A stretch of 60,910 nucleotides of DNA, from contig JALNVI010000008.1 in NCBI GenBank assembly GCA_023231425.1, positions 1 through 60,910 on the forward strand, given 5' to 3'. The translations under genes and the position numbers were made by a program. The stretch comes from Desulforhopalus sp. GTDB taxonomy: Bacteria; Desulfobacterota; Desulfobulbia; Desulfobulbales; Desulfocapsaceae. A model generated the notes under the pieces. That model saw only the letters and a program-made list of their open reading frames with translations. It was not told the origin of the DNA and did not search any database. The number at the start of each line of letters is the position of its first letter. The first letter of the stretch is position 1. Shown piece by piece: positions 26,065 to 33,971 of this stretch.

Positions 26065-27120
26065 ATGAGTTCACAGGATAAAATAATTGATCTGCGCAGT
26101 GACACCGTAACGAAACCGAGTGAGGCCATGCGCCGCGTAATGGCCGATGCGCCAGTAGGCGATGATGTGTACGGCGACGATCCCACCGTCAACCGACTGG
26201 AGGCAATGACCGCAGAACTGCTCGGTTTTGAAGCGGCGGCCTTTGCCACAAGCGGCACCCAGGCCAACCTCATCGGCATCATCTCCCACTGCCAGCGCGG
26301 GGACGAATATATTGTCGGACAGACGGCGCATACCTACGAACATGAAGCAGGCGGCGCGGCGGTGTTCGGCTCAGTACAACCGCAGCCCATTGAATTTGAG
26401 ACGGACAGCACCCTCGACCTGAACAAGGTGGCTGCCAAAATCAAACCGGACGATTTTCACTTCGCCCGCACGCGGCTCTTCTGCCTCGAAAACACTCATA
26501 ACGGCCAGGCACTGCCCCGCCCCTATCTCACCGATGCGGGCAATTTCGCGCGGGCACACAGCCTGAAATTCCATCTTGACGGCGCCCGCCTGATGAATGC
26601 CGCGGTAGCGCAGGGGGTAGACGCCGCCGAGTTGACCCGGCCCTTCGACTCCTCCACGATCTGCCTCTCCAAGGGACTGGGCGCGCCGGTGGGCTCTCTG
26701 CTCTGCGGCGACCGGGAGTTCATCCATGAAGCAAAAAAATGGCGCAAGATGGCCGGCGGCGGGATGCGTCAGGCGGGAATTCTCGCTGCAGCGGGAATCT
26801 ACGCCCTCGAAAACAACATTGACCGACTGGCGGAGGACCATGCTCTCGCCGAAAATCTGGCCGGGCAACTGAAGAAGTTTGCAGCGAAGGATTTTCAAGT
26901 AGCCAGGGCCCAGACCAACATGGTCTTTGTGCAGATGGACGGACAGCGTTCACTGGAGCTGGCGGACTTCCTCGGCGAACGGGGCGTGCTGGTCAACCCC
27001 GGTGTGGAGTTTCGTCTCGTCACGCATCTTGATGTTACGGCAGCGGACATCAACTACTTTGTGCAGCTTCTTGAGGCATTTTTCTGCGCTGATTCAAAAG
27101 GTTATGGGTCCCTTGAATAA
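26065..27120 (+). CDS. ltaE: Low-specificity L-threonine aldolase
   Basis: 351 aa PLP enzyme of fold type I that splits threonine (and allo-threonine) into glycine and acetaldehyde. Conserved features are IDLRSDTVTKPSEAMR and VGDDVYGDDPTVNRLE near the N-terminus, HLDGARLMNAAVA in the cofactor site, and the PLP lysine in CLSKGLGAPVGSLLCG. The start has GGGAGCAGGT upstream. The last codons and the stop (SLE then TAA) fall inside the left inverted repeat of element copy D, so the native C-terminus has been replaced or trimmed. A short derivative, copy C, lies just upstream. Confidence 0.95.
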   Translation: MSSQDKIIDLRSDTVTKPSEAMRRVMADAPVGDDVYGDDPTVNRLEAMTAELLGFEAAAFATSGTQANLIGIISHCQRGDEYIVGQTAHTYEHEAGGAAVFGSVQPQPIEFETDSTLDLNKVAAKIKPDDFHFARTRLFCLENTHNGQALPRPYLTDAGNFARAHSLKFHLDGARLMNAAVAQGVDAAELTRPFDSSTICLSKGLGAPVGSLLCGDREFIHEAKKWRKMAGGGMRQAGILAAAGIYALENNIDRLAEDHALAENLAGQLKKFAAKDFQVARAQTNMVFVQMDGQRSLELADFLGERGVLVNPGVEFRLVTHLDVTAADINYFVQLLEAFFCADSKGYGSLE

Positions 27121-27276
27121 TTTTGTATTTCGTTCATCTTCGAGGCACAGGAGGAAATTTATTACAGCCATGTTTGATATCGGAGTCTAACGCTTACCTC
27201 GACGTCTCGTTCCTCGCTTTGTCGGAGGATAAATTTTTGGCTGTAACAAAGAAGATGGGCGATTATTCAAGGTCCC
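27106..27276 (-). repeat. Intergenic inverted-repeat element, copy D (long class)
   Basis: About 171 bp, reversed on the window strand. The left end is GGGTCCCTTGAATAAT, the right end ATTATTCAAGGTCCCC. It carries TTGTATTTCGTTCAT, GATATCGGAGT, the tip module around CGACGTCTCGTTCCTCGC, GGATAAATTT and AAGAAGATGGGCG. The left end supplies the ltaE stop codon; the right end is 7 bp from the terminator at 27284. Confidence 0.9.
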
Positions 27277-27283
27277 CCTGGGA

Positions 27284-27323
27284 GTAAAAAAGAGGGCGGC
27301 CCGCAGGTCACCCTCTTTTTTAC
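27284..27323. terminator. Bidirectional terminator between ltaE and ABC-F gene
   Basis: GTAAAAAAGAGGG (27284-27296) and CCCTCTTTTTTAC (27311-27323) form a perfect 13-bp stem with a 14-nt loop; A and T tracts allow use from both convergent genes. Confidence 0.9.
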
Positions 27324-27327
27324 AACA

Positions 27328-29166
27328 TTACTCCTCCAGTTTTCCCTCCAGCTCTTCCCAGCGACCGTAGAGGCGATCTATCTCGCCCTTCGCCTCTTCC
27401 ACCTCCTGCCAGCAGGCGTCGATTCGGGTTGCATTGGCTACCACCCCGGAGGAGAACATTTTCGCCTCCAGCTCCTGGACACGCACCTCGGCCTCGGCAA
27501 TTTTCTCTTCCAATCCGTCATATTCCCGCTGATCAAGGTAAGAAAGCTTTACCTTCTTTGGTATGGATTCGGCCTTTACGGCGGATTTTTTCTCTGACCG
27601 TTTCTCCAGTGCTTTTTCTTCCTGTTCAAAGTTCTGCATCTCCACCAGCCACTGTTCATAGTCGGCATAAAAACGCACGCGACCTCGGCCGTCAAAACCG
27701 AGCACCCGGTCGCAGACACTGTCCAGCAGATAACGGTCATGGGTAACGAGAACGAGAGCACCAGGGAACTCATTCAGACTGGCTTCGAGCACGTCGAGGG
27801 AAGGAATATCGAGATCGTTGGTCGGCTCATCCAGCAGCAGAATATCCGCAGGACGCAGCATCAGGCCAGCAATGAGAATCCGCGCCTGTTCACCGCCGGA
27901 AAGCTGCCCCACAGGTGTTTCAAGCTGTTCCGGATGAAAGAGAAAACGCTTCGCCCAGCTCACGACGTGCAGAGATCGACCGTTGAAGACCACCGAGTCG
28001 CCGTCAGGGGAAAGTGCGCGGCGCAGGCTCTCCTCCAGATTGAGACCTTCCCGCCGCTGATCAAAATGGACGATCTGCACCTTGTCAGCGGTGCGGATAG
28101 TGCCACTGTCGGCAGTAACCTCGCCGCCTTTCTCCCCGCCGGCGAGAATCTTCATCAGAGTGGATTTTCCACAGCCATTACGGCCGAGCAGGCCGAGGCG
28201 GCTGCCGGGAGAAAGCACGAGGTTCAGCCCGGAGAAAAGCTGCCGCTCGTCCCAGCCCTTGCCAACGCCGGTAAGCTCCATCAGTTTTTTCGTCTTGCGG
28301 CCGGTGGCAGAGAAGTCAATCTTCACGTTCCCGAGAGCGCGGTTGCGCGCCTTGACGCTGGCGAGATCATCCTGCAGGGCATAGGCCTCGTCAATGCGGG
28401 ATTTTGCCTTGGTTGCCCGCGCCTTCGGGCCGCGCCGCAGCCACTCGTTCTCCCGCCGAGCCTTATTCGCCAGACGGGTCTCCTCAGCCATTTGCCCGCT
28501 GAGAAAGTCCTTCTGGGTATCAAGAAAGGTGGTGTAGTTACCGTCCACCTGCAGGCTTCCTTCGGGATAAACCGCAGAAATTTCAATGATGCGTCCAGCA
28601 CAGTTTTCGAGGAAGCGCCGGTCGTGGCTGACGACGAGAAAGGCCTGGTCACGCTGGAGTCCGGCGAGCATCTTCTCCAGCCAGAGGATACCTTCGATGT
28701 CGAGGTGGTTGGTCGGCTCATCCATTATAAGGACATCGGGATTGCTGAGCATGGAACGACAGATCGACAGTCGCTTGCGCCAGCCCCCAGAGAGCTCGCC
28801 TGCCTTCGCCTCAGTGTCCGGGAAGTCGGCGCGGCTGAGGAGAGAGTGGATGCGGGTAAATTTTTCGGTCTCTTCGAGCGGTTCATCGCTGAGGGCGGCA
28901 TAAAGATTTTCCACCACTGAGGCTTCGTCGTCAAAGTTGTCACTCTGGGCGAGATAGCTGAGGCGGCAGAATTTTGCGGTGAGGATTTCGCCGCTGTCAT
29001 AATCCTCATGCCCGCAGAGGATTCGCAGGAGTGTCGACTTTCCGCTGCCGTTGGGTCCGATGACACCGATACGATCCCCCGAATTGACGGCGAGGGAGAG
29101 GGATGTAAAAAGTTTCTGTACGCCGTATGATTTAGCGAGATTCTTACAGGTGACGAGATTTGTCAT
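27328..29166 (-). CDS. ABC-F family ATPase (Uup-like)
   Basis: 612 aa from ATG 29164-29166 (MTNLVTCKNLAKSYG); 33 further upstream codons are open but unlike the family. There are two ABC domains and no membrane segment: first P-loop GPNGSGKST at residues 36-44 with LSGGWRKRL and DEPTNHLD, second P-loop GRNGCGKST near residue 350 with LSGGEQARI and DEPTNDLD, joined by the long ABC-F linker. The C-terminal 80 residues form a charged coiled coil, as in Uup. ABC-F proteins bind ribosomes at the E site and help stalled elongation; Uup also affects DNA recombination intermediates. It stands alone, divergent from the M23 gene. Confidence 0.93.
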   Translation of the reverse strand: MTNLVTCKNLAKSYGVQKLFTSLSLAVNSGDRIGVIGPNGSGKSTLLRILCGHEDYDSGEILTAKFCRLSYLAQSDNFDDEASVVENLYAALSDEPLEETEKFTRIHSLLSRADFPDTEAKAGELSGGWRKRLSICRSMLSNPDVLIMDEPTNHLDIEGILWLEKMLAGLQRDQAFLVVSHDRRFLENCAGRIIEISAVYPEGSLQVDGNYTTFLDTQKDFLSGQMAEETRLANKARRENEWLRRGPKARATKAKSRIDEAYALQDDLASVKARNRALGNVKIDFSATGRKTKKLMELTGVGKGWDERQLFSGLNLVLSPGSRLGLLGRNGCGKSTLMKILAGGEKGGEVTADSGTIRTADKVQIVHFDQRREGLNLEESLRRALSPDGDSVVFNGRSLHVVSWAKRFLFHPEQLETPVGQLSGGEQARILIAGLMLRPADILLLDEPTNDLDIPSLDVLEASLNEFPGALVLVTHDRYLLDSVCDRVLGFDGRGRVRFYADYEQWLVEMQNFEQEEKALEKRSEKKSAVKAESIPKKVKLSYLDQREYDGLEEKIAEAEVRVQELEAKMFSSGVVANATRIDACWQEVEEAKGEIDRLYGRWEELEGKLEE

Positions 29167-29309
29167 AATAAAAATGTTGGGAGAAGTCGTGATTATTTCA
29201 GAAGGTTGTTCTGCAGAAGAAGCACAAAAACATATTATCTGCAGAATTTTAGTGTAGCATAACATATTTCCCGCTGATACATGTCATGCGGTTTGTCAAG
29301 GGAAATTAC

Positions 29310-29338
29310 TTGAATATTTTCCCTTCCACTGGTATTTA
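29310..29338 (+). promoter_or_regulatory. Candidate promoter of M23-bactofilin group
   Basis: TTGAAT (29310-29315), 17-bp spacer, TATTTA (29333-29338). An overlapping alternative is TTGTCA (29293-29298) with TATTTT (29315-29320). Neither is strong. Confidence 0.35.
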
Positions 29339-29340
29339 AG

Positions 29341-29370
29341 AAAGGCCGTACTGTAACAATATCGGCCTTT
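29341..29370 (+). other. Hairpin in the leader of the M23 gene
   Basis: AAAGGCCG and CGGCCTTT form an 8-bp perfect stem with a 14-nt loop, followed by CCCACG rather than a T run, 40 bp before the M23 start. It may be a regulatory leader structure or the end of an unseen transcript. Confidence 0.4.
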
Positions 29371-29409
29371 CCCACGATTACTATTAATTCTTCAGGGTTT
29401 ATATACTAC

Positions 29410-30381
29410 ATGCCAGACGATCAGTTCCATATTATTATTAGTGGAGAACAGGGTCGGGTCATCCGCATCCCATTCAGTAGAAAAAAACTCAGGCTCTTCG
29501 CCATCTGCTCCTCAAGCCTGATGCTCGCTCTTCTTGTTGTCTCTATTCTCACCATCTACTCCATCAATAAAAAAGCCACCAGCCTTGATACCTCCACGGC
29601 AGAAATTAACGCAGCCTGGTCCTCTGAGACAGCCACTGACGATTTTGTCGCCACAAAAAAAGCTGATCGAGAAATCCACCGCCTGCGTCAAAAAATTGCC
29701 ATCTACGAAAATGGAAAAGATCCGGTTGGCAACGAACTGCTGAAAGAGAAAGAGGCAATTGTACAGAACACTATTGATGACCTCGCCGAGCGCAATGCCA
29801 TGCTGGACAAACTCTTTCAATCGGTGGGAATTATCACCCCGCGCCGCAAAAAGATTCTCATTGATGACTCTGCTGGCAGTGGTGGCCCTTTCATTGAGAT
29901 GCCCGGCGTTGACGCAAAGGCGGAAGAACTTCTTGACCGAGTGGATGCCAACCTGAAAAAGATCAGTTACATCCCTGTGGGGAAACCGATCAACGGGGCG
30001 GTTACATCCCCCTACGGTGCCCGTCGCGACCCCATCAACGGCCGCCGCTCTTTCCATGAAGGGATGGATTTTCAAGGCTATCGCGGAGAACCCATCCATG
30101 CCACTGCCGACGGCGTTGTCCTCCGCGCCTTTTGTAACGGTGGCTACGGCAAATATGTCGAACTGGATCACGGCAACGGCTTTCACACCGCCTACGGCCA
30201 CATGACCCGCATCAAGGTTCATAGCGGACAGCATATCAAACGGGGAACCGTTATCGGGTTCGTCGGCAACACCGGCCGCTCCACCGGACCGCATCTGCAC
30301 TATGAAGTGAAACGCAGCGGCAGCCCGGTGAATCCGAAGAGATTTCTCTCCGCTGCGGCACTCGTACAATCGAAAAAATAA
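29410..30381 (+). CDS. Membrane-anchored M23 peptidoglycan endopeptidase
   Basis: 323 aa. One membrane helix lies at about residues 33-50 (LFAICSSSLMLALLVVSILT), then a periplasmic coiled-coil stretch (about 85-135, REIHRLRQKIAIYENGKDPV) and a C-terminal LytM domain (about 195-310). The zinc ligands are present: His and Asp in SFHEGMDFQG, and the H-x-H of GPHLHYEVKR. Such proteins cut peptide cross-links in the cell wall and set cell shape or division. It is followed after 4 bp by a broken bactofilin gene; M23 peptidase-bactofilin pairs are a known shape-control module in Gram-negative bacteria. Confidence 0.94.
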   Translation: MPDDQFHIIISGEQGRVIRIPFSRKKLRLFAICSSSLMLALLVVSILTIYSINKKATSLDTSTAEINAAWSSETATDDFVATKKADREIHRLRQKIAIYENGKDPVGNELLKEKEAIVQNTIDDLAERNAMLDKLFQSVGIITPRRKKILIDDSAGSGGPFIEMPGVDAKAEELLDRVDANLKKISYIPVGKPINGAVTSPYGARRDPINGRRSFHEGMDFQGYRGEPIHATADGVVLRAFCNGGYGKYVELDHGNGFHTAYGHMTRIKVHSGQHIKRGTVIGFVGNTGRSTGPHLHYEVKRSGSPVNPKRFLSAAALVQSKK

Positions 30382-30385
30382 CATC

Positions 30386-30760
30386 ATGACAAGGTTTGCA
30401 AAAGCAGACGGCAACGGCCCGGCCAACTCGAATTATCAGGAGCAGAAGAACGTGGGCAGTGAATCAATTTCATTTTTCATTGACAAGACGACGGACATCA
30501 CCGGCGATATTACTGTCGCCTTCTTCGACTGCTGCGGCATGACCGATGGAAGGCAATATCATCGTCGAATTGTTCAGCGCACGCAGGGTTTGTCCCATCT
30601 CCGGCCGTCTGAAAACCACCACACTCACCGTTGAATCCGGCCACCATTCAGGACGGAATTCACGCCTCAGCTGAAAAGTCCAAACCCATCGCAGAGCCGC
30701 AATTTTATCTCCATTGATGATGCAGAACTGGCTCCGGAGGAGCAAATAGAGCAGGAATGA
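30386..30760 (+). pseudogene. Bactofilin, interrupted by two compensating frameshifts
   Basis: The first frame (from ATG 30386) reads SESISFFIDKTTDITGDIT and then leaves the family. From about 30547 the +1 frame reads EGNIIVELFSARRVCPISGR and LKTTTLTVESG, the beta-helix core of bactofilins. From about 30645 the original frame resumes (FRTEFTPQLKSPNPSQSR, then ISIDDAELAPEEQIEQE) and stops at 30758-30760. An extra base near 30546 (ACCGATGGAA where ACCGTGGAA is expected) and a one-base loss near 30640 explain this. The unshifted frame stops at 30632-30634. Bactofilins polymerise into membrane-associated scaffolds and partner with M23 peptidases. It could be a decayed gene, two sequence errors, or less likely programmed shifting. 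Confidence 0.85.
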
Positions 30761-31002
30761 AACAAAAAGCAAAGCCCTCACTGGTAAATCTTATCCAGTG
30801 TCCCAAATGTGGAAATGACGAAAAATTTTTTGAGGTTGTTGACAATATTGTGGAAACAAACTGGTATACACAGAACAAAGATGGAAGCTTCTCCCTTGAG
30901 GAGAGCAGTTCCCAGCACCTCGGAACCCCCCGATTCTTCTGTGCGGTTTGCGAGGAAGATCTCACCATTTGGCACCGGCGTTTCTCAGAAATGATTTTCT
31001 GA
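30757..31002 (+). CDS. Small zinc-ribbon protein
   Basis: 81 aa. Its ATG overlaps the TGA of the bactofilin reading (ATGA at 30757-30760), so translation was coupled to it. Two Cys-x2-Cys knuckles, CPKCGN near residue 15 and CAVCEE near residue 62, would hold one zinc ion. There is no signal peptide or membrane helix. Function unknown; its place at the end of the M23-bactofilin group suggests it once belonged to the same process. It is convergent with polA, with repeat copy E between. Confidence 0.75.
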   Translation: MKQKAKPSLVNLIQCPKCGNDEKFFEVVDNIVETNWYTQNKDGSFSLEESSSQHLGTPRFFCAVCEEDLTIWHRRFSEMIF

Positions 31003-31016
31003 ACGCGCAGCCTCCT

Positions 31017-31198
31017 GGGTATCTTGAATAACCAGTCTTTCACCCATCGTCTTCGTTACAGTAAAAAAATTATCCTCCGACAAAGCGAGGAACGAGACGT
31101 CGAGGTAAGTACTATACTCCGATATCAATCATATCCTTGTGAAAAATTTTCTCCTGTGCCTCGAATATGAACGAAATACAAGCTGTTTCAAAATACCC
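31017..31198 (+). repeat. Intergenic inverted-repeat element, copy E (long class)
   Basis: 182 bp. The ends GGGTATCTTGAATAACC and GCTGTTTCAAAATACCC are inverted repeats with a few mismatches. It includes CAGTCTTTCACCCATCGTCT, the tip module CGACAAAGCGAGGAACGAGA, ACTCCGATATCAATCATA and CCTCGAATATGAACGAAATA. It lies between convergent genes, 14 bp from the zinc-ribbon stop and 41 bp from the polA stop; relative to polA it has the same orientation as the copies behind adk, ltaE, raiA and ppiD. Confidence 0.9.
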
Positions 31199-31239
31199 TC
31201 TTGTCATTATGGTTCAACTCACCGCCTCGCTCCATGGAG

Positions 31240-33894
31240 TTATTTGTTGAGATTTTTTCCCTCCTCAAAGTTAACCACAAGGGGCACATCCAACTCCAGC
31301 GCCCCCTCCATGGCCAGTTTGAAAATCGGCTTCGCCCGCGCCACCTCTTCCTCCGGAAGCTCAAAGACCAGTTCATCGTGAATTTGCAGCAACATCCGTG
31401 CACTCAGACGGTTCTCTTTGATGCCTCTGTCGCAACTAATCATTGCCAGCTTGATGATATCCGCCGCCGTACCCTGAATGGGAGTATTGATCGCCATCCG
31501 CTCGGCGAACTCCCGCTGATTACGATTCTTCGCCTGCAGGTCCGGCAACGCCCGTCTGCGCCCGAGACGAGTCGTGACATAGCCATCTTTGCCTGCCTGT
31601 TCCACCACCTCGCGCATAAAACGCTGCACACCGGGATAGAGAGCGAAGTAGCGGTCGATGAAGCGCTGGGCATCGCGACGGGGAATGTCGAGCTGGGAAG
31701 AGAGTCCAAAGGCACTCATGCCGTAAACAATGCCGAAGTTGATGGACTTTGCCACCCGCCGCATCTCCGAGTCAACCAGCAGGCTGTTAACACCAAAGAT
31801 CTCGGCGGCCGTACGACTGTGGATATCTTCCCCTTCACGAAAGGCCTTGAGCAGCGCCTCGTCCTGTGAATAGTCCGCCAGCACCCGCAGGTCGATCTGC
31901 GAATAGTCCGCCGAGAGAAAGACATAGCCAGCCTTCGCCACAAAGGCCTGGCGGATGCGGCCGCCTTCTTCCGAGCGAATGGGAATGTTCTGCAGGTTTG
32001 GATCGGTAGAGGAAAGCCTGCCGGTGGCGGTGACCGCCTGGTTGAAACTGGTGTGCACCCGGCCATCCTCCTCCCGCTGGGCCGCCAGCCCCTCCACATA
32101 AGTGGAGAGCAATTTAGCGAAACTGCGGTATTCAAGGATTTTCTCCGGCAGAGGGTGACTCTTCGCCAGCTTCGCCAGCACCTTCACGTCGGTGGAGTAG
32201 CCAGTTTTAGTCTTACGCCCATGGGGCAGTCCCAGTTCGTCGAAGAGGAGGGTCCCGAGCTGCTTCGGTGAGCCGATGTTGAACTCATGCCCGGCGATGG
32301 CATAGACCTGGACCTCAAGCTCCACCAGCCGTGCGGTGAACTCCACCTTCAGTTCGTCGAGCACGCCGATATCAAGGGCAATTCCGGCAATCTCCATGCC
32401 TGCGAGAACAGGCAGCACCGGCATCTCCACCGTCCAGAAGATCTTCTCCAGATTCTTCTCTGCAAGCTGGGGAACCAGCCACTGCCAGAGAGTCAGCGTG
32501 CCATAGACATCCTCGCAGCTGTAGTTTCCAGCAGCCTCTACCGAAACATACGCGAAACACCCCTCCCGCTTGTCTTTGCCGGTTACCTCATCAAAGGAGG
32601 TCATCTTTATGCCGAAGTTCACGCAGAGATCGTCAAGCTTCAAGGACCGTCCCGCCTCACAGAGCTGGGCAGCGACAAGGGTGTCAGCCAGCTTTCCGCC
32701 AGGGGTGAGGCCAGCCGTTTTCAGCACTGTATAGTCATACTTGAGGTTGTGCGCCACCTTCAGTTTCTCACCTTCGAACCACGGCCGCAGGAAATCAAGC
32801 ACCGCCTGCTCTTCCAGCTGTCCGGACTGGAGAGAACCGTCGTCGTTGATATGCCCGACCGGAATATAATATGCACCCTCAAGTGAAGTGCAGAGAGAGA
32901 TCCCCACCAGCTTCGCGCGGCGGGCGTTAAGAGAGGTAGTTTCGGTATCGAAGACGATCTGCTCAGCAGCATCAAGTTCTTCCCGCAGGGCTTCGAGTTC
33001 GGCCATTTCGAGAATGAGATGAAACTTCTCTGTGCCCAGCTTCTCGGAGCGATCGACCCCGCTGAGCAGCGAGTGAAACTCCAGCTCGGTATAGATCTCA
33101 GCGAGTTCGACGGGGTTCTCCTCACCTGTCTTACAGGCCAGCGCCTGTTCATCCAGCTCTACATCAAATTTCAGCGTAATGAGACGCCGGGAGAGGAGAG
33201 CCTGCTCGTGACTGTCGATGATTTTCTCCTTCATCTTCGATTTCTTCATCTCTGCCACATGTTCATACAACCCATCGAAGGACCCATATTCATTGATCAG
33301 CTTCACCGCCGTTTTCGGGCCCACACCGGGGACTCCGGGAATGTTGTCGGCACTGTCGCCCACCAGCGAGAAGTAGTCGAGAAGCTGATCGATCTTCACT
33401 CCATATTTCTCCTCTACCTCGGGCACCCCCAGTTCCGCATCCTTCATAGGGTCGAACATGGTGACACCGTTGCCAACCAGCTGCAGCAGATCCTTGTCGC
33501 CGGAAACGATCACAACTTTGTGCCCCTCACGGGCAAACCGGCGGGAGAGAGTCGCGATAATGTCATCCGCCTCCACGCCCTGCTGTTCAATGAGGGTGAT
33601 CCCGGACGCCGGAACAAAGCGTTTAATCCACGGCAGCTGCTCCCGTAGATCTTCGGGCATCGGCGGGCGGTTGGCCTTGTAGGCGTCGTACATCTCGTGG
33701 CGAAAAGTCGGCCCTTTGGCGTCAAAGGCAATGCCCAGCCGCTCTGGATTACGCTCCTTCTGCAGGCGGTGCACCATGTTGACAAAGCCAAGCACGGCGT
33801 TGGTGGCCAGCCCTTTGCTGTTGGTAAGCGGGGCTATGGCATGAAAGGCGCGATAAATGTAAGCGGAGCCGTCGACGAGATAGATTTCAGACAT
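31240..33894 (-). CDS. polA: DNA polymerase I
   Basis: 884 aa with all three PolA domains. The N-terminal 5'-3' exonuclease (residues 1 to about 290) has YLVDGSAYIYRAFHA, VEADDIIATL and GDSADNIPGVPGVGPKTA. The 3'-5' proofreading domain is intact: Asp316-x-Glu318 in IVFDTETTSL and AHNLKYDYTV. The polymerase domain has motif A DYSQIDLRVLADYSQD, the O-helix RRVAKSINFGIVYGMSAFGL and motif C LLQIHDELVFELP. It fills gaps and removes primers in replication and repair. The start has GAGG upstream. It lies 77 bp downstream of pbpC, same strand, and is followed by repeat copy E. Confidence 0.97.
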   Translation of the reverse strand: MSEIYLVDGSAYIYRAFHAIAPLTNSKGLATNAVLGFVNMVHRLQKERNPERLGIAFDAKGPTFRHEMYDAYKANRPPMPEDLREQLPWIKRFVPASGITLIEQQGVEADDIIATLSRRFAREGHKVVIVSGDKDLLQLVGNGVTMFDPMKDAELGVPEVEEKYGVKIDQLLDYFSLVGDSADNIPGVPGVGPKTAVKLINEYGSFDGLYEHVAEMKKSKMKEKIIDSHEQALLSRRLITLKFDVELDEQALACKTGEENPVELAEIYTELEFHSLLSGVDRSEKLGTEKFHLILEMAELEALREELDAAEQIVFDTETTSLNARRAKLVGISLCTSLEGAYYIPVGHINDDGSLQSGQLEEQAVLDFLRPWFEGEKLKVAHNLKYDYTVLKTAGLTPGGKLADTLVAAQLCEAGRSLKLDDLCVNFGIKMTSFDEVTGKDKREGCFAYVSVEAAGNYSCEDVYGTLTLWQWLVPQLAEKNLEKIFWTVEMPVLPVLAGMEIAGIALDIGVLDELKVEFTARLVELEVQVYAIAGHEFNIGSPKQLGTLLFDELGLPHGRKTKTGYSTDVKVLAKLAKSHPLPEKILEYRSFAKLLSTYVEGLAAQREEDGRVHTSFNQAVTATGRLSSTDPNLQNIPIRSEEGGRIRQAFVAKAGYVFLSADYSQIDLRVLADYSQDEALLKAFREGEDIHSRTAAEIFGVNSLLVDSEMRRVAKSINFGIVYGMSAFGLSSQLDIPRRDAQRFIDRYFALYPGVQRFMREVVEQAGKDGYVTTRLGRRRALPDLQAKNRNQREFAERMAINTPIQGTAADIIKLAMISCDRGIKENRLSARMLLQIHDELVFELPEEEVARAKPIFKLAMEGALELDVPLVVNFEEGKNLNK

Positions 33895-33971
33895 GGAGAC
33901 CTCTTTTTCAAGTTATGGATGAGCCTGGCACTATAGCCGTTCCGGAGAGATTTTGCCGGAGTGATTACAGC

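Noticed and set aside
31139..31381. Short frames through the repeats giving peptides with LCLEYERN or NEIQAVSR
   Set aside because: The same peptides appear in several copies only because the DNA repeat is conserved; frames are not maintained between copies and lack ribosome-binding sites.
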